NCBI RefSeq assembly: GCF_905147365.1 | Contig: NC_056416.1 | Location: 1,198,001-1,262,000, forward strand | Direction: 5' to 3' | Source of the DNA: Aricia agestis | Lineage: Eukaryota; Arthropoda; Insecta; Lepidoptera; Lycaenidae | Length of the DNA: 64,000 nt | In this document: in pieces, positions 12,413 through 23,153 of the stretch | Layout of the letters: each line of letters opens with the position of its first letter | Position numbering within the stretch: position 1 is the first letter of the stretch | Notes under the pieces: generated by a model | The model's database searches: none | What the model was told of the DNA's origin: nothing | The model's input: only the letters and a program-made list of their open reading frames with translations | Translations under genes and position numbers: made by a program

Positions 12413-12752
12413 TATTTTTTTTATTAAATAAGGGGGCAAATAGCAAACGGGTCACCTGATGGTAAGCAACTACCGTCGCCCATGGACACTCGCAACATCA
12501 GAAGAGTTGCAGGTGCGTTGCCGGCCTTTTAAGAGGGAATACGCTCTTTTCTTGAAGGTTTGCAGGTCGTATCGGTCCGGAAATACTGCTGGTGACAGTG
12601 CGCGGCAGAAAGTTACGCGAAAAACGCACTGTGGAACTTGGAAGACTGCCACTCATCAAGGTGATGAGGATGGTATGTTTTTCGCGTGGGACGATGGCGA
12701 AAAGTTGCAGGTGGTATGATTACGAACAATTCCTCAGAGCACTCCCCGTGAT
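12413..12752 (-). mobile_element. Repeat family A, copy 2 (variant with a LINE-like 5' part)
   Basis: Shares the 3' 120 bp with the other copies up to 'ggccttttaagagggaata'. It then continues with a different sequence ('cgctcttttcttgaaggtttgcagg' type and 'ttcctcagagcactcccc'), resembling a lepidopteran LINE 3'UTR. The SINE copies may have borrowed their 3' end from this LINE. Reading frames here are incidental. Confidence 0.65.
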
Positions 12753-13599
12753 ATAATATTAACAAAAAATATAATATTACATAATATAAAATAATTATCT
12801 CGCTAAACAACTTTTTGAAGGAAAAATGCGCTCTTTTTTGTACTACAGTCACTAATTTTAGTTCTTCAAAGTAATAAAGCTAGTGTACCTAATAATAATA
12901 TTGTACTAAATTGAAGACGTTAGTGGATGAAGCAGCTAAGTTAAACTGTTACAAAATTGTCATTGATTTCAAATAAAAAAATTAGGATTTTATATAAAGA
13001 TGAGCCAGATGATGAAGAAAATAAGTTACGAGGTTTGTTCAAATTATAAGGAAAAAAATGAGTAATTGTTCCAATGTTATAAAGTTTTAGTTATCGGGTT
13101 CATCCTCTCACGTTTTCAATCATCATTTTATATCGTGTCGGGGATGCCAAAGTATTTCCATCAAAACTGATCAGCTATTTTAATAACGAGTAATAACTTT
13201 CGTGTTAAAACTTTTTGAAAAAAAAATAAGAGAAACACACGTTCGCATTATAGAATCGCATTGTCCTATTTGCAACTAATAAAGGACTCGTCCGTCCGTC
13301 ATCGCGGGGCGGTCCTGTGATGGGCGCGCGTGACCGGGGAACTGATCCTAACGCCTGCCGTAAATCCCACCATCGACCAGACATACAGACCCTGATAGTT
13401 TTATTGTTTGTTAGGACTGAAGCCTAGAAACTACTAGGATGATGTTGATAAAAGTTTTTTAGTAGGTCACGAAGGATATAGGCTTGTTGCGGTGAAAAAA
13501 TCACAGTTGCTGCAAGATTTTATCTAACGAAGGCATATACGAGAAGCGTATTATAGTGATTTAACTCATCAATCCCCAAGCGGCAGCCGGCTGCCGTAT

Positions 13600-13650
13600 A
13601 ACAATTAACAATTGAAAATCTATGTTAACAATTAACAATTGAAAATCTAT
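13600..13650 (+). repeat. 27-bp tandem duplication
   Basis: 'aacaattaacaattgaaaat' plus 'ctatgtt' is repeated once with period 27. Copies are identical, so the duplication is recent. Confidence 0.85.
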
Positions 13651-14005
13651 TGTATCTGTGATACCCACGATGATGTGTTAATAATAATTTAGTAAAAAGG
13701 ACGTCGATTTTTTAAATCGATAAATGTTTATATAATTATAATTAACGTATCATTCTAATTTTACATTATCATATAGCGTTAATACGTGGTATTTAAATTA
13801 GTAGCATTCTGGCCACCCATGATTAATATTTCCTGAATTTAAACTTAGAGTCGAGTTTAATAAAAAAAGTCTTATAGTTTATATCAAAATCTACGTGAAA
13901 TTAAAGTTAAGTAATCGTTAAATATCTGTGTCCGGGCGTTAGATCAAAATGAATCGAAACAAACGTGTGTCCACGGGTCAAGTTACGCTGGCGACGTCAT
14001 TACTG

Positions 14006-14019
14006 TTATGACGTCATAA
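14006..14019 (+). promoter_or_regulatory. Palindromic CRE/ATF site
   Basis: TTATGACGTCATAA is a 14-bp perfect palindrome around a CRE. A second GACGTCAT lies 13 bp upstream (13993-14000). Just before the minisatellite. No gene is visible downstream. Confidence 0.3.
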
Positions 14020-14102
14020 ACAAGAGCCGCCGATATTGAGCCGATATTAAAATGATTTTGTTTCGTATTGCGCCTTCGAAATTGGATACTGATGTAGCAC
14101 GT

Positions 14103-14330
14103 CTACGTGGCTACGACGCTACGGGCTACGGGGCTGGGCTACGGGGCTACGGGCTACGACGCTACGGGCTACGGGGCTACGGGCTACGACACTACGGGCT
14201 ACGGGGCTACGGGCTACGACGCTACGGGCTACGGGGCTACGGGCTACGACACTACGGGCTACGGGGCTACGGGCTACGACGCTACGGGCTACGGGGCTAC
14301 GGGGCTACGGAGCTACGAGACTACGTTGTT
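14103..14330 (+). repeat. GGCTACG minisatellite
   Basis: Array of 'gctacgg'/'gctacga' units with a 30-bp higher-order period ('ctacggggctacgggctacga' plus 'cgctacggg') alternating 'gacgctac' and 'gacactac', that is, a 60-bp supra-period. Two frames stay open through it (Gly/Tyr- or Arg/Gly/Tyr-rich), simply because the unit lacks stops. I do not call a gene. Confidence 0.85.
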
Positions 14331-14700
14331 ACGGGGCTTCGTCGCGTTGCTACGAATTTACCGAGTTACGGCGTAATGGTGCTGCGGGAAGGACGTATAT
14401 TAAATAAATAAAAATAAGTATATTGAGGTTAGCGTTTATTCCCGTGGTGCTTCCCCCTTCCAGTTCTTTGACTTTCGGTCACTGCAACTTTGTGCTGTCT
14501 CCCGCTTTATATGGGGAGGGAATCTGGAATTCTTCCTACTCCACCTATTTTCTTCTGATTAATTTCGTTGCGGATCCCAAGACAGCTTTAGCATGTCCCT
14601 CGGGCTCCCTGAGATCATACCAAAGGGTTTTCGTGGTTGGATACCGCTGTCGATCCTGGCGACACAGGAGATACAGTGGTGGGAATGTGTGGTGGGCCAA

Positions 14701-14762
14701 AGCCCGTTTTAAAAAAAAGTATATTGAGGCTGACCTCAATATACTTTTTTTTAAAACGGGCT
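14701..14762. repeat. Perfect palindrome, 29-bp arms, 4-nt spacer
   Basis: AGCCCGTTTTAAAAAAAAGT then ATATTGAGG, spacer CTGA, exact inverse. The piece 'aagtatattgagg' also occurs singly at 14415-14427, about 290 bp upstream. Confidence 0.95.
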
Positions 14763-15099
14763 ACTACTACTACTTACTAAAAAAAATACTGATATTTTTT
14801 TACAAATATACGGTGTTGTGGTTTAATACGAGTAATATGTTATTCGGAAAAATACGAATGAAGAAGTGGTAACGTGAAATAATTATTAAAAATAATGACA
14901 ATTAAATAGTTCAATCAAAATTTCTCCTGTTCTCGAAATCGTCAGCTAAATAGGTACTAAAAACAAAGAATACACAGAAAATTCAGAGTTCCGGTTAAAA
15001 ATTCTAATCTTCAAAGAATTGCAGAATTCGATGATACATGGCAACAACATAAATTAGATGAAAACTCAAATACATTAAGAGAAGAAAAAACTAAACAAA

Positions 15100-16320
15100 C
15101 GTTTCGACGGATGTGGGGAGCACCCCCCTCCCCCTCCCCCCAGCTCGGGGCGAAACTATAAATTGTCCTTTAATTACCCCCGGGCAGCGTCACATCATGG
15201 ATCCAGACAGTTTTATGACGATTTACGGCACATTTCGACGCGGGCCCCCGCTCGGGGACCGGTCGCCCGTCTAGCCTGGCATCTTCCCCCCCTCGCGCCC
15301 CCCCGAACACAGAGAGCGAAGGGGTTGCCCGCTGAAACTCCAGGGGTCTCCCTACGCTGGTCGCCGTCCGTCACCTTACTGCCGGGGGGTTTTAAGGCCT
15401 CCAGTTCTTTATGGTAATGAAATCTGAGCAGGGTGACGCGAGGTGATGCTGAGTTTTTGTTGTGCCCCCCTTATTTATAGCACGTTTGAGGGCGCTCCGT
15501 TTGCATACGTATTTGAAACTTTAAAAGACTTTTCATTAGAACATCCTTTTAGCGCGCGCATTTTCCGCCACTGAATTTTTTATGATTCGGTCTGAGTATG
15601 GAGAAAATTCGTGAGATTCAACGAAATTAGGTGTTACGATATTCATTAAATTTCGGTTGTATCTTGTAATTATTTAAATTCTGAAACACAAGAAAAATAT
15701 ATACTTAGCTTTACTTCCTTTACTTTACTGCAAAATATGTACAAGTATGTATACAAAATTAAAAACAATAATTGTAGTACTCTATTTAATTTTAAGAAAA
15801 AACCTTCCGAGTTGTACGTGATGATTTTTCTCGTGAACTATTTGACAACAAAACAAAACCTAACGCACAAAATCTAACATTCAAAACGTCTAAACCGTGG
15901 CTTTGAAAACGATCAACAAAATCATAATCGTTAGCACCCAATGCCGGCGGTACAGTTCGAACGAGAGTTTATAAGCTATAAACGCGCAAACAGACGTTTG
16001 GGCGTAACATAAAATCAAATCAACAGTTATCCTGTGAGCCTACATCACAATCAGAGTTAATCGCGTATGTGACAAGTTGGGTCGTTGGAATCGGCGGCCA
16101 GCGCGAGAGAACTATGCCGTTTGGTCGGTATTGGGAGCTCCCGTGGAAGGCCAGGGCTCAGGGTATGCTGGTCGGGGTAAGCGCTCCTCACCTCTCGATA
16201 TCGGTGACGGACAAGTATGCATTCAAATTGGTTATTTGACTAAGTTCCCCGTCGAAATAAACATCGCGTCAATATGCGCGGATGGAAGCGAATTTTGGTA
16301 CGTTTGATCGTTTTACATTT
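15100..16320. other. GC-rich islands without a recognised gene
   Basis: 15110-15420 is strongly C-rich ('cccccctccccctccccccc', CpG-dense, 'gaccggtcgcccg') and 16060-16310 is CpG-rich, with a 76-codon frame starting MGRWNRRPARENY that I do not recognise. An internal GGGGTAAGC could serve as a donor. Such islands in AT-rich insect DNA are often promoters or conserved enhancers, but nothing here fixes the role. Confidence 0.35.
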
Positions 16321-17017
16321 TCGCCGGAGTTGGAGTTTTCGATTACCATTTTTTTCGGAAAGAATATATTTTTGCTTTCTATTTCTGTAAGAGTCTGCCA
16401 CAATGTCTTTTAGTAATTTCCATATTTTAAAGTCCGCTTATTGATATTAGACAAAAGACGAATACCAACGGCTGCACTCACTGCCGCACTGAGAGACGAA
16501 TATTAATTATATATTTGAATAAATAAATAAATAAAAGTAAATAATTGTAATTAAATGAAGATTTTGACATACGTCCCATACATAATCTCATCCCGCATCC
16601 GTCAAAGTCTATCATTAAATTAGGTTTAATTAACATCAAAAACGGACCGCGGCCTTTAGTGAATTGCCACATTAAAACATAATTCATTGTAGTCACTTAA
16701 CTAAAGAACTGTAAATTTTTGTTTGTACAAGTTGAGTGATATAACGTTAGTTTAATCTTTTGATATATACCATTGTTTTGATTGCAGTGTTGTCTGTAAG
16801 TCATAACCCTCGATATTATCATACAAATGGACGATTACTGTTGTATGGGACTTTATGTGTATATTTATTAGTTTTATTGAAGCACTTAAGTTTGGTGGGC
16901 ATTATGTTTTTATAGGGTGAATTTTTCAGTTGAGCTGGTGAAATCCTAAATGTTGAGAAAGCAGAGAAAAATAAGAGGGACAAAAATATTCACAAGTTAA
17001 TTTTGATAAGCCATTTA

Positions 17018-17192
17018 TACAAAGCGTAACAAAACTAAGTTATAATACTTTAGAGTGTATGGTTTCCCTATATTATTGCTGTGAAAGTAGCAGCGCTGAA
17101 AGCTGAACTATTTTTAAATCAAAAAAAATTTGCTCTTTCAGCACTGCAACTTTGACAGTAAACTCTATAAACGGGACACTTTAAAGTATTAG
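17018..17192. mobile_element. Tc1/mariner-like MITE, degenerate copy
   Basis: Starts 'tacaaagcgtaacaaaacta' and shares the 'gtttccc', 'ctttcagcactgcaac' and 'actttaaagtatta' blocks with the copy at 30074. The right terminal repeat is missing. Older than that copy. Confidence 0.6.
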
Positions 17193-17282
17193 GTACTTAC
17201 ATATTATATGAAATTGGCGATTTGAATGGGAGGAATATAAAGTCGATTTTTTTGTATAATATATTTAATTAATCAAAGTATA

Positions 17283-17597
17283 TACCATTGTTATCGATGC
17301 ATTTTTGCCACCTTAAGGGTAGTTCGTTGATCCCTTTACTAAAAAACGGAGGGACGAGAGTCAATAAAATATTTGAATGCGGTTTGGACTGCCACATCAG
17401 AGTTGAATTTTTTCCTTGTAGGAAGTTATCCAAATTCCGAAAAAAATGGTTATCTGTTGGAAAAAGGTCCGGGAAATACGGTGGATGTCGCAGATATGCA
17501 GCGGCTCCAGTTTAGCGGCCGTCTGTTGTGCAGTGTGTGATCTAGCGTTGTCCCGAAGCAGTAGGCCTACTACAAAACCGTTTTGAGACTCAAACAA
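17283..17597 (-). pseudogene. Mariner transposase remnant (cecropia type)
   Basis: The - strand reads LLRDNARSHTAQQTAAKLE (the second catalytic Asp of a D,D34D transposase), then after a frameshift PYFPDLFPTDNHFFRNLDNF, then after another QTAFKYFIDSRP and SKGINELPLRWQKCIDN. This follows the C-terminal half of the Hyalophora cecropia mariner family. Several frameshifts make it inactive. The upstream side (above 17574) is replaced by an inverted repeat. Confidence 0.85.
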
Positions 17598-17706
17598 TCG
17601 GACGAGAATACCGCGTCCTGCTCTAACAACGTCATTCTATATTTTGTTAATAGTAGGACACAACATTCTCGTACGATTGTTTGACACAACAGTCTCAAAA
17701 CCGTTT
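17574..17706. repeat. Imperfect 130-bp inverted repeat at the mariner break
   Basis: 'caaaaccgttttgagactc' / 'caaacaatcggacgagaa' on the left returns inverted as 'ttctcgtacgattgtttga' / 'agtctcaaaaccgtttcg' on the right, with small indels. It begins where the mariner reading frame stops matching. It may be a fold-back of mariner sequence or a separate small element. Confidence 0.55.
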
Positions 17707-20091
17707 CGTGGTACGGGCCCTGCAGTGGCCTAGAGCGATTGACCAGCCGTTACTTATCAAGTTCATCCACTCACGTCTTTAAATGATTTTAAATTTTAAT
17801 TTTATGATTTTCAATGAATTTAGGAACTGCTATAACATCGCGACGCATTAAAAGTGCTAAAAAATATATTAACTTCAACACGAAATCCTTAATTTAAAAA
17901 ATAACTTTTCACCAATCACCTACTTATTCCTCGTCAACTTATTAAGTTTTCTTCCATAACTCGTTGAAGTTCGAAAGGGTTGGGGCGGGTCTATATTTCA
18001 ATAGAGAACGACGGGCGATAAATTCATAAAACCATTAAAAACTAACAGAGCACGTCAAATGACGGCAATTCGCTATTACTGTGGGGTGTCCAGCTCACGT
18101 AAAGGTCCGGGATATCCATACTAATAATGAACGTGAGTGTCTCTCTGTCTGTTAACTCTTAACATAAGATCCAGTCCTCACGGCGCGTTGCTTCAGCGTT
18201 GCGTCGACGCAGCGCTGACGTTGCGTTGTTTTACATACAAATAACCAAGGTGTTCACAGTTCACACGGCGCGCTGCGTCATCACAACGCACTATAGGTTA
18301 CTGTAACCTATGCATTTCAAGTAAATAATGTATTGTACACCGTCAGATATGAGATATTAACGGGATGTCAACAAAGGCAGGACGTGTCATGTAAATAAAA
18401 TTATTAATTTAAAAAGTCTAATTGGTGATACAATATTATGGTCATTGTTCAAGCTTGGCATTTTTTTGTAATAAATTACAATTAATTAATGTGGATTGTC
18501 CATTTGATAAATTTTTGTTTATTGTAGAAATTAATTTCCTCGATATCCCATCCGTATGGACACCCCAATCACCGGCGTGCGATTACTCGATTACTCATTG
18601 ATCTCATAACTTCGGCGATAATATTCGACACGCGTTATGTCCCCCCTATGACCCCCTGGCCCCCTTAAGCCCCCCCCCCCCCCCTCCGCGGCCAACTTGC
18701 ACGATTACAATAAATTCAAGTGTTACACCAGCCGGAGATGATTTATACAACAATTGGACCAGATATTACCAGTTTGAGGCGGATTATACCGGTTCTAGGC
18801 GGATTTTATGAGTTTGATGGGACTCCAGGGATGATTTTAAGTCGAGGACTTTAATTATACTCTTGTTATTGGCGAAGTGTCGGCTCGCGACTTGTCAAAC
18901 GAATTAATATCTGGGAGAATCTTTTCTGTAAAATTATTCATAACGTTAAAATGTAAAGAGATTCCCTTCTAAAAATTTGGGTAGTGTAAAAGTAGTAAAC
19001 TAACATTGACAGTGCTATTGTCAAAATTTAAAACAAAACAAGACTTGACTTATTGAGATTATGTCAATTACTCAAGTCTTGATCTTATCTCAATGAGATA
19101 GAATGGGCCTGTGGACAGTACCCTTGAGGCTCGAAGTCACGAAATTGCACATACTTACATTTTAAAATTTACCATTAAGTTATCTAGTGATGGTTTATTG
19201 TATGGATCATAGATGTAACTAGACCCTGCTGAAATCTTAATTTTCAACCTCCGCCAAAAAAGTTATTTCTTTAGTTTCATTAACTTTAGTCAGATATAAG
19301 TAATTAGGCAAATAAGCCGAGTTGTTATCAGCCCCGCGCTGTAATTACCGGAGTCTTCGAGATGATAACTGGTTGGCTACTCCTGACTTCGGCAGAGGAT
19401 GACAACCTTTGGCTAAAATAGTGTTGATGAAAAATTGAAAATAACTTAATGTAGGTATAATACTACCATGCCTAAAAAATGCGAATAGGAAGTGTGTCAT
19501 TCTGTCTAAATCTTCTTTCATTTTCCACTAATTTTCTTTGGATATGGAAATAGTTTGAGGCCCAGAAAATGACGTACGATATTTTCACGGTTAATTGTAC
19601 GGTTCCCGCATGATTAACGAATCTCTAAGAGACGTTGTAGGTGGCATCTAGGGTCTTCTAAATTGTAGTAATTATAGGTATCTCCCAATAAGAGTGGTTT
19701 TTGTCCGCATTTATTGAACCTTGACTCATAGTAGAGAAAACTTTCATTCGCTACTTTGGTACGCCCTACCATCGAGGCTATACCAAGATATTCCTACAGT
19801 TTTACGAACATTTCACCCCCTTCTTTGCCAAATGTTGTATACCCCTGCATTATTATGAGTAGTTAAAGTAGGCACAGGTCGCGGCGATCAGCATAACTCA
19901 CTCGGTAATGAACTGCATTATCAGTCGCGGCCAGGAGACGATAAGGCTTAATGCTAGCTCACTTTGTTGGGCTATCGAACAGTACTTTTGGCCTAGGACA
20001 CTTCGAGAAATTATCGTAACGACTACGGTTGAATAGGTCTACCAAAATCTCAATATGGCAAATTTTGATGGGAGATTTTCAAAAAATATCC
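17707..20091. other. Gene-free stretch
   Basis: Holds a GCGTTGC-rich palindromic patch (18176-18300, 'cagcgttgcgtcgacgcagc'), perhaps a degenerate MITE, and the poly-C run. No gene seen. Confidence 0.5.
18670..18684 (+). repeat. Poly-C run
   Basis: Fifteen C in a row within a C-rich stretch (18640-18690). Prone to length change and sequencing error. Similar G runs at 24619-24632 (14 G) and 59127-59136 (10 G). Confidence 0.9.
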
Positions 20092-20116
20092 TTAGGTTAG
20101 GTTAGGTTAGGTTAGG
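20092..20116 (+). repeat. Five perfect TTAGG units
   Basis: The arthropod telomere repeat, 25 bp, abutting the left end of MITE family C. Too short to be a telomere. It may be an interstitial repair scar or an expansion of the TAAGG-like end of the MITE itself. Confidence 0.85.
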
Positions 20117-20484
20117 CGTGGGTTGCATCAGAGGCGTGGTTAAAGTTATGGTTATAGTTAAATATGGTGTCCTTTAGCTTTAACTTTAACCTTAACTTTA
20201 ATCGGAGAAATTCACAGATGTCTGTTGAGTCTATTTTTTTATTGATGCTACAGGTAACTGGTATGGGGGTATAAAAAATTGAATCATCCGTAAAAATCGA
20301 CACGAAAAATATAACACTGTAAAATGTAGTAAATTTTCTGATATACGTTGAGCGGAGGTTAAATACGGCGTCCTTGGACGACAAATAGATAGGCGTCCTT
20401 GGACGCCATATTTAACTTTAACCAAAGATTTTACATTTTAAAGTTACAGTTATAGTTAAAGTTAGTTGGTGCAACCCAACCTTA
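20112..20484. mobile_element. MITE family C, copy 2
   Basis: About 370 bp with ends TTAGGCGTGGGTTGCATCAG and GGTGCAACCCAACCTTA. TAACTTTAAC-rich stretches lie near both ends, and an inner inverted pair 'gcgtccttggac' occurs near 20372 and 20391. Frames inside are not conserved. Confidence 0.7.
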
Positions 20485-21564
20485 ATCATTGGATATTTTT
20501 TTACATTTGCAAATATCACAAACAGAATCAGCCGCTTTATGGAAAAAAAAGTATCAATCATTTGGCTCCAATTTCTCTAGTATTGGTAGCGTCAATTTCT
20601 TTTTTTCCATTTTTTGTCATCTGATTCTGGTAGACCTATAGTCAAGGTCAGGTACTAAAGAATGATATTTTGATGGGCTGAGTTTGCGTTTTTGTTACTT
20701 GTGATTGCTTGTCACTACTCGCCGTGAACCATCGAGATACTATTACTATAACACTTTATCTATGCCGTAAACTCGTATAATAGGTAGATGACATTTGACC
20801 ATGAGACACCAAACTAATTTTTGTACATTCTCTACGGCCCGGCTACGCTGTTTAGATTCCAAAGTATAATATTTTAGGTTACATCCTCACTTTAGAACTT
20901 TAGGAAATTATGTAAAAGCCTTTCGATCGAGCAGGTATAGTAAAGCTAGAAACTGTTTAAAATATTTCAATTCCTGGAGGCCCTATACACGGGGCTTGTA
21001 ATCAGTCCGACCAAAACGATCGGGCTTCCCTTATTCTACCTAAAAGACTTTATTGGCAGCTTTGTACGTGTAATATTATTTACACGCACCTCCTAAGTCC
21101 TACTTCTCTATAGTTACACCGATCAATCTCAAAGTTCTGCGACTATAATGGCAAACGATTAAGCTAGGTAAATGAACGTTGCATTAATTGGCGCTAAATC
21201 TGACATCGGGTGTTGTCGGGTGGGGTGTTTACGAGGAGCTTACGGCAGTTTACGACGTGGGGTGCGTCAGAGGCACCTGATGAACGCAGCTTATTTACTG
21301 GTAAGTCTGGTAACTACCTACCTACGTGGAAGATAGGTACAGCAGTGATTAAAATAACCTCGTTTTTTTAGTCGGTTAAAAACAGGAGGCACACTTGGAA
21401 GGGATCATGTGATAGAAATCGATTAAAGATATCCAGAATCCACGTATACAACGCCATTCACCAGAGGAGTGGAAGCTGCCGGCCTTGTTTCTAAATGAAA
21501 ATAATTAAATAAGTACGTCTTATTAATCACTAGAAGCTTTCTGAAAACTTTTAATATTATAATA

Positions 21565-21831
21565 ATGTTTATCTCACGTTTTGAGGTCGTCAATTGGCCG
21601 CCAAGATCGTGTAATTTAACGCCTTTAGACATTTCTTGTGGGACCATGTTAAGGCTCAGGTCTACAGGGATAAACCAGCAACGATTGACACACTGGCAGC
21701 CAATATTGAAGCATTTATTCGTGAAATACCGGTCGATATGTTGGAGAGTGTGCCAAAATTGGACCTTGCGCATGGACCATCTAAAGCGGAGCCGCGGCCA
21801 ACATTTGCGTGAAATCATCCTTAAACATTAA
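21565..21831 (+). pseudogene. Mariner/Tc1-type transposase remnant, frameshifted C-terminus
   Basis: The + strand reads NWPPRSCNLTPLD, the segment around the last catalytic Asp of DDE/D transposases, then must change frame to continue as FLWDHVKAQVYRDKPATID and IEAFIREIPVDML. It changes frame again to CQNWTLRMDHLKRSRGQHL and a stop, a C-terminus seen in lepidopteran mariner-like transposases. At least two frameshifts make it inactive. The N-terminal part was not found upstream. No flanking terminal repeats were recognised. Confidence 0.8.
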
Positions 21832-21976
21832 ATTATATTGATCGTACTATCTATTCCAATACAGATTTTATCATATTTTTAATTTTTTTTGTGTTTTTTT
21901 AAACAAATTCTATATAATTACCACCTAAAAAATCACCCCTTTATAATCGACTCAGGAATAAAGTGAATAATATCTA

Positions 21977-22708
21977 TATAATAATAATAATAATAATAAG
22001 CCCGCAGGGCAGCTTGTGGCGAGCTGTTGGGGAGTAGCGACCCCACGAACCCGAGTGCTCCCAGGGAAGCCCCTGTTCTCCATCTCCGGCTTGCCTTCAC
22101 CGGCCGGCCGGAGTGAACACTGACGGAGAATCAGGCCCTACCTCTGCCTTGCCTTAACCGGCCGGTCAGAGTGGAGTCGCAAGAGCTTCGGCTCGGAGGA
22201 AGGATGTGAAGCGTAAGTGGTGAGTGGGCGACGTGATTGGACCCTCTGAGGGTGCAAATGATCGGCGTTTAAAGTCCAGCGACACCTCTCCTGCCTCAAG
22301 CCGCTCTGTCAATGTTGCCGCCTCGGTGCACCGTGCGTGCGACCATTTTGAGGGGCCCATTCAAAGAGTTGGCGAGTCACCGTCTGCCAACTTTATGATA
22401 CATGTTTCCACGTTGTATCGGCAGACGCCATAGTCCTTCCATAGTTCCAGTTACCCAGTCCACTAGCACCTCACCCCATAGCCCGGTATCATTTCTAATA
22501 TCCATTCCCTGTAATAGTCCTACACTGGCCGCTGGCTCTCCTTCGGAGAGTCGCCGGCCAGTGTCACATAACATTTAGATTAAAACTGTGTAACGGGCCT
22601 TTACGTGTTGGCTTCGGCCCCACGCATGCCTTCCAAAGGTCCGGGATTTAATTGCCCGTGAGCAAGGAATACCTTACACAAACATAATAATAATAATAAT
22701 AATATCTA
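21977..22708 (+). mobile_element. 3' end of a Dong/R4-like LINE between TAA repeats
   Basis: A GC-rich block of about 680 bp lies between (TAA)n at 21977-22000 and (AAT)n at 22683-22703. It has no long ORF but several stem-forming segments (for example 22523-22562). Dong of Bombyx mori is known to insert into TAA repeats and to end in them, so this fits a 5'-truncated Dong/R4-type 3'UTR. 'aataatatctat' occurs just outside both TAA tracts and may be a 10-12-bp target duplication. The clade is inferred; no reverse transcriptase remains. Confidence 0.5.
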
Positions 22709-23051
22709 TGGACGCTTCACACCACGTCAGTCTGGCCCCATGCTAAGTACCTAAAGGACTTGTGTTACAGGTACCAGACAACGGAAATATATTATATCGA
22801 CGGTGGAAAGGCAAAAGTTACCAAGCGACACTAGGGGTCAAAATGAGTTATTTATATATTCGGAATCAGCGAATTTTTCTCTATCGATTGGTCTTAGTCC
22901 CATGTCTCTACGAGCACTTTTGATGTCGCTTAGGAACTCCGTGGAAACGGGTATTTTTCTTATTTTCGGCGACCAAGCTACAACTTTTTGACACCTTTTT
23001 AAAAAGCAGGCATTTGGTAATATCTATATGTTTTTTTTTACGTGGTATTTT

Positions 23052-23153
23052 TTGGCTTTACACGTTTTTAATTCAGGCAGAAATTACTAACTGTAATTTC
23101 TGCCTGAATTAAAAACGTGTAAAGCCAAGAAATTACAGTTAGTAATTTCTGCC
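23052..23153. repeat. Double palindrome: 35-bp arms plus a third inverted segment
   Basis: Arms 23052-23086 and 23094-23128 are exact inverses around CTAACTG. In addition 23128-23153 is an exact inverse of 23076-23101 (26 bp, spanning the first spacer). So the 26-bp unit occurs in alternating orientation. Inside the 2.48-kb element. Confidence 0.93.

Noticed and set aside
14052..14411. Open frames with Gly/Tyr/Arg repeats
   Set aside because: They follow the stop-free minisatellite unit in more than one frame, with no coding bias outside the array.
20092..20116. A telomere
   Set aside because: Only five units, with ordinary sequence on both sides.
22166..22574. Small proteins in the GC-rich block
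   Set aside because: The block lies between TAA tracts as a LINE 3'UTR; frames are short and on both strands.
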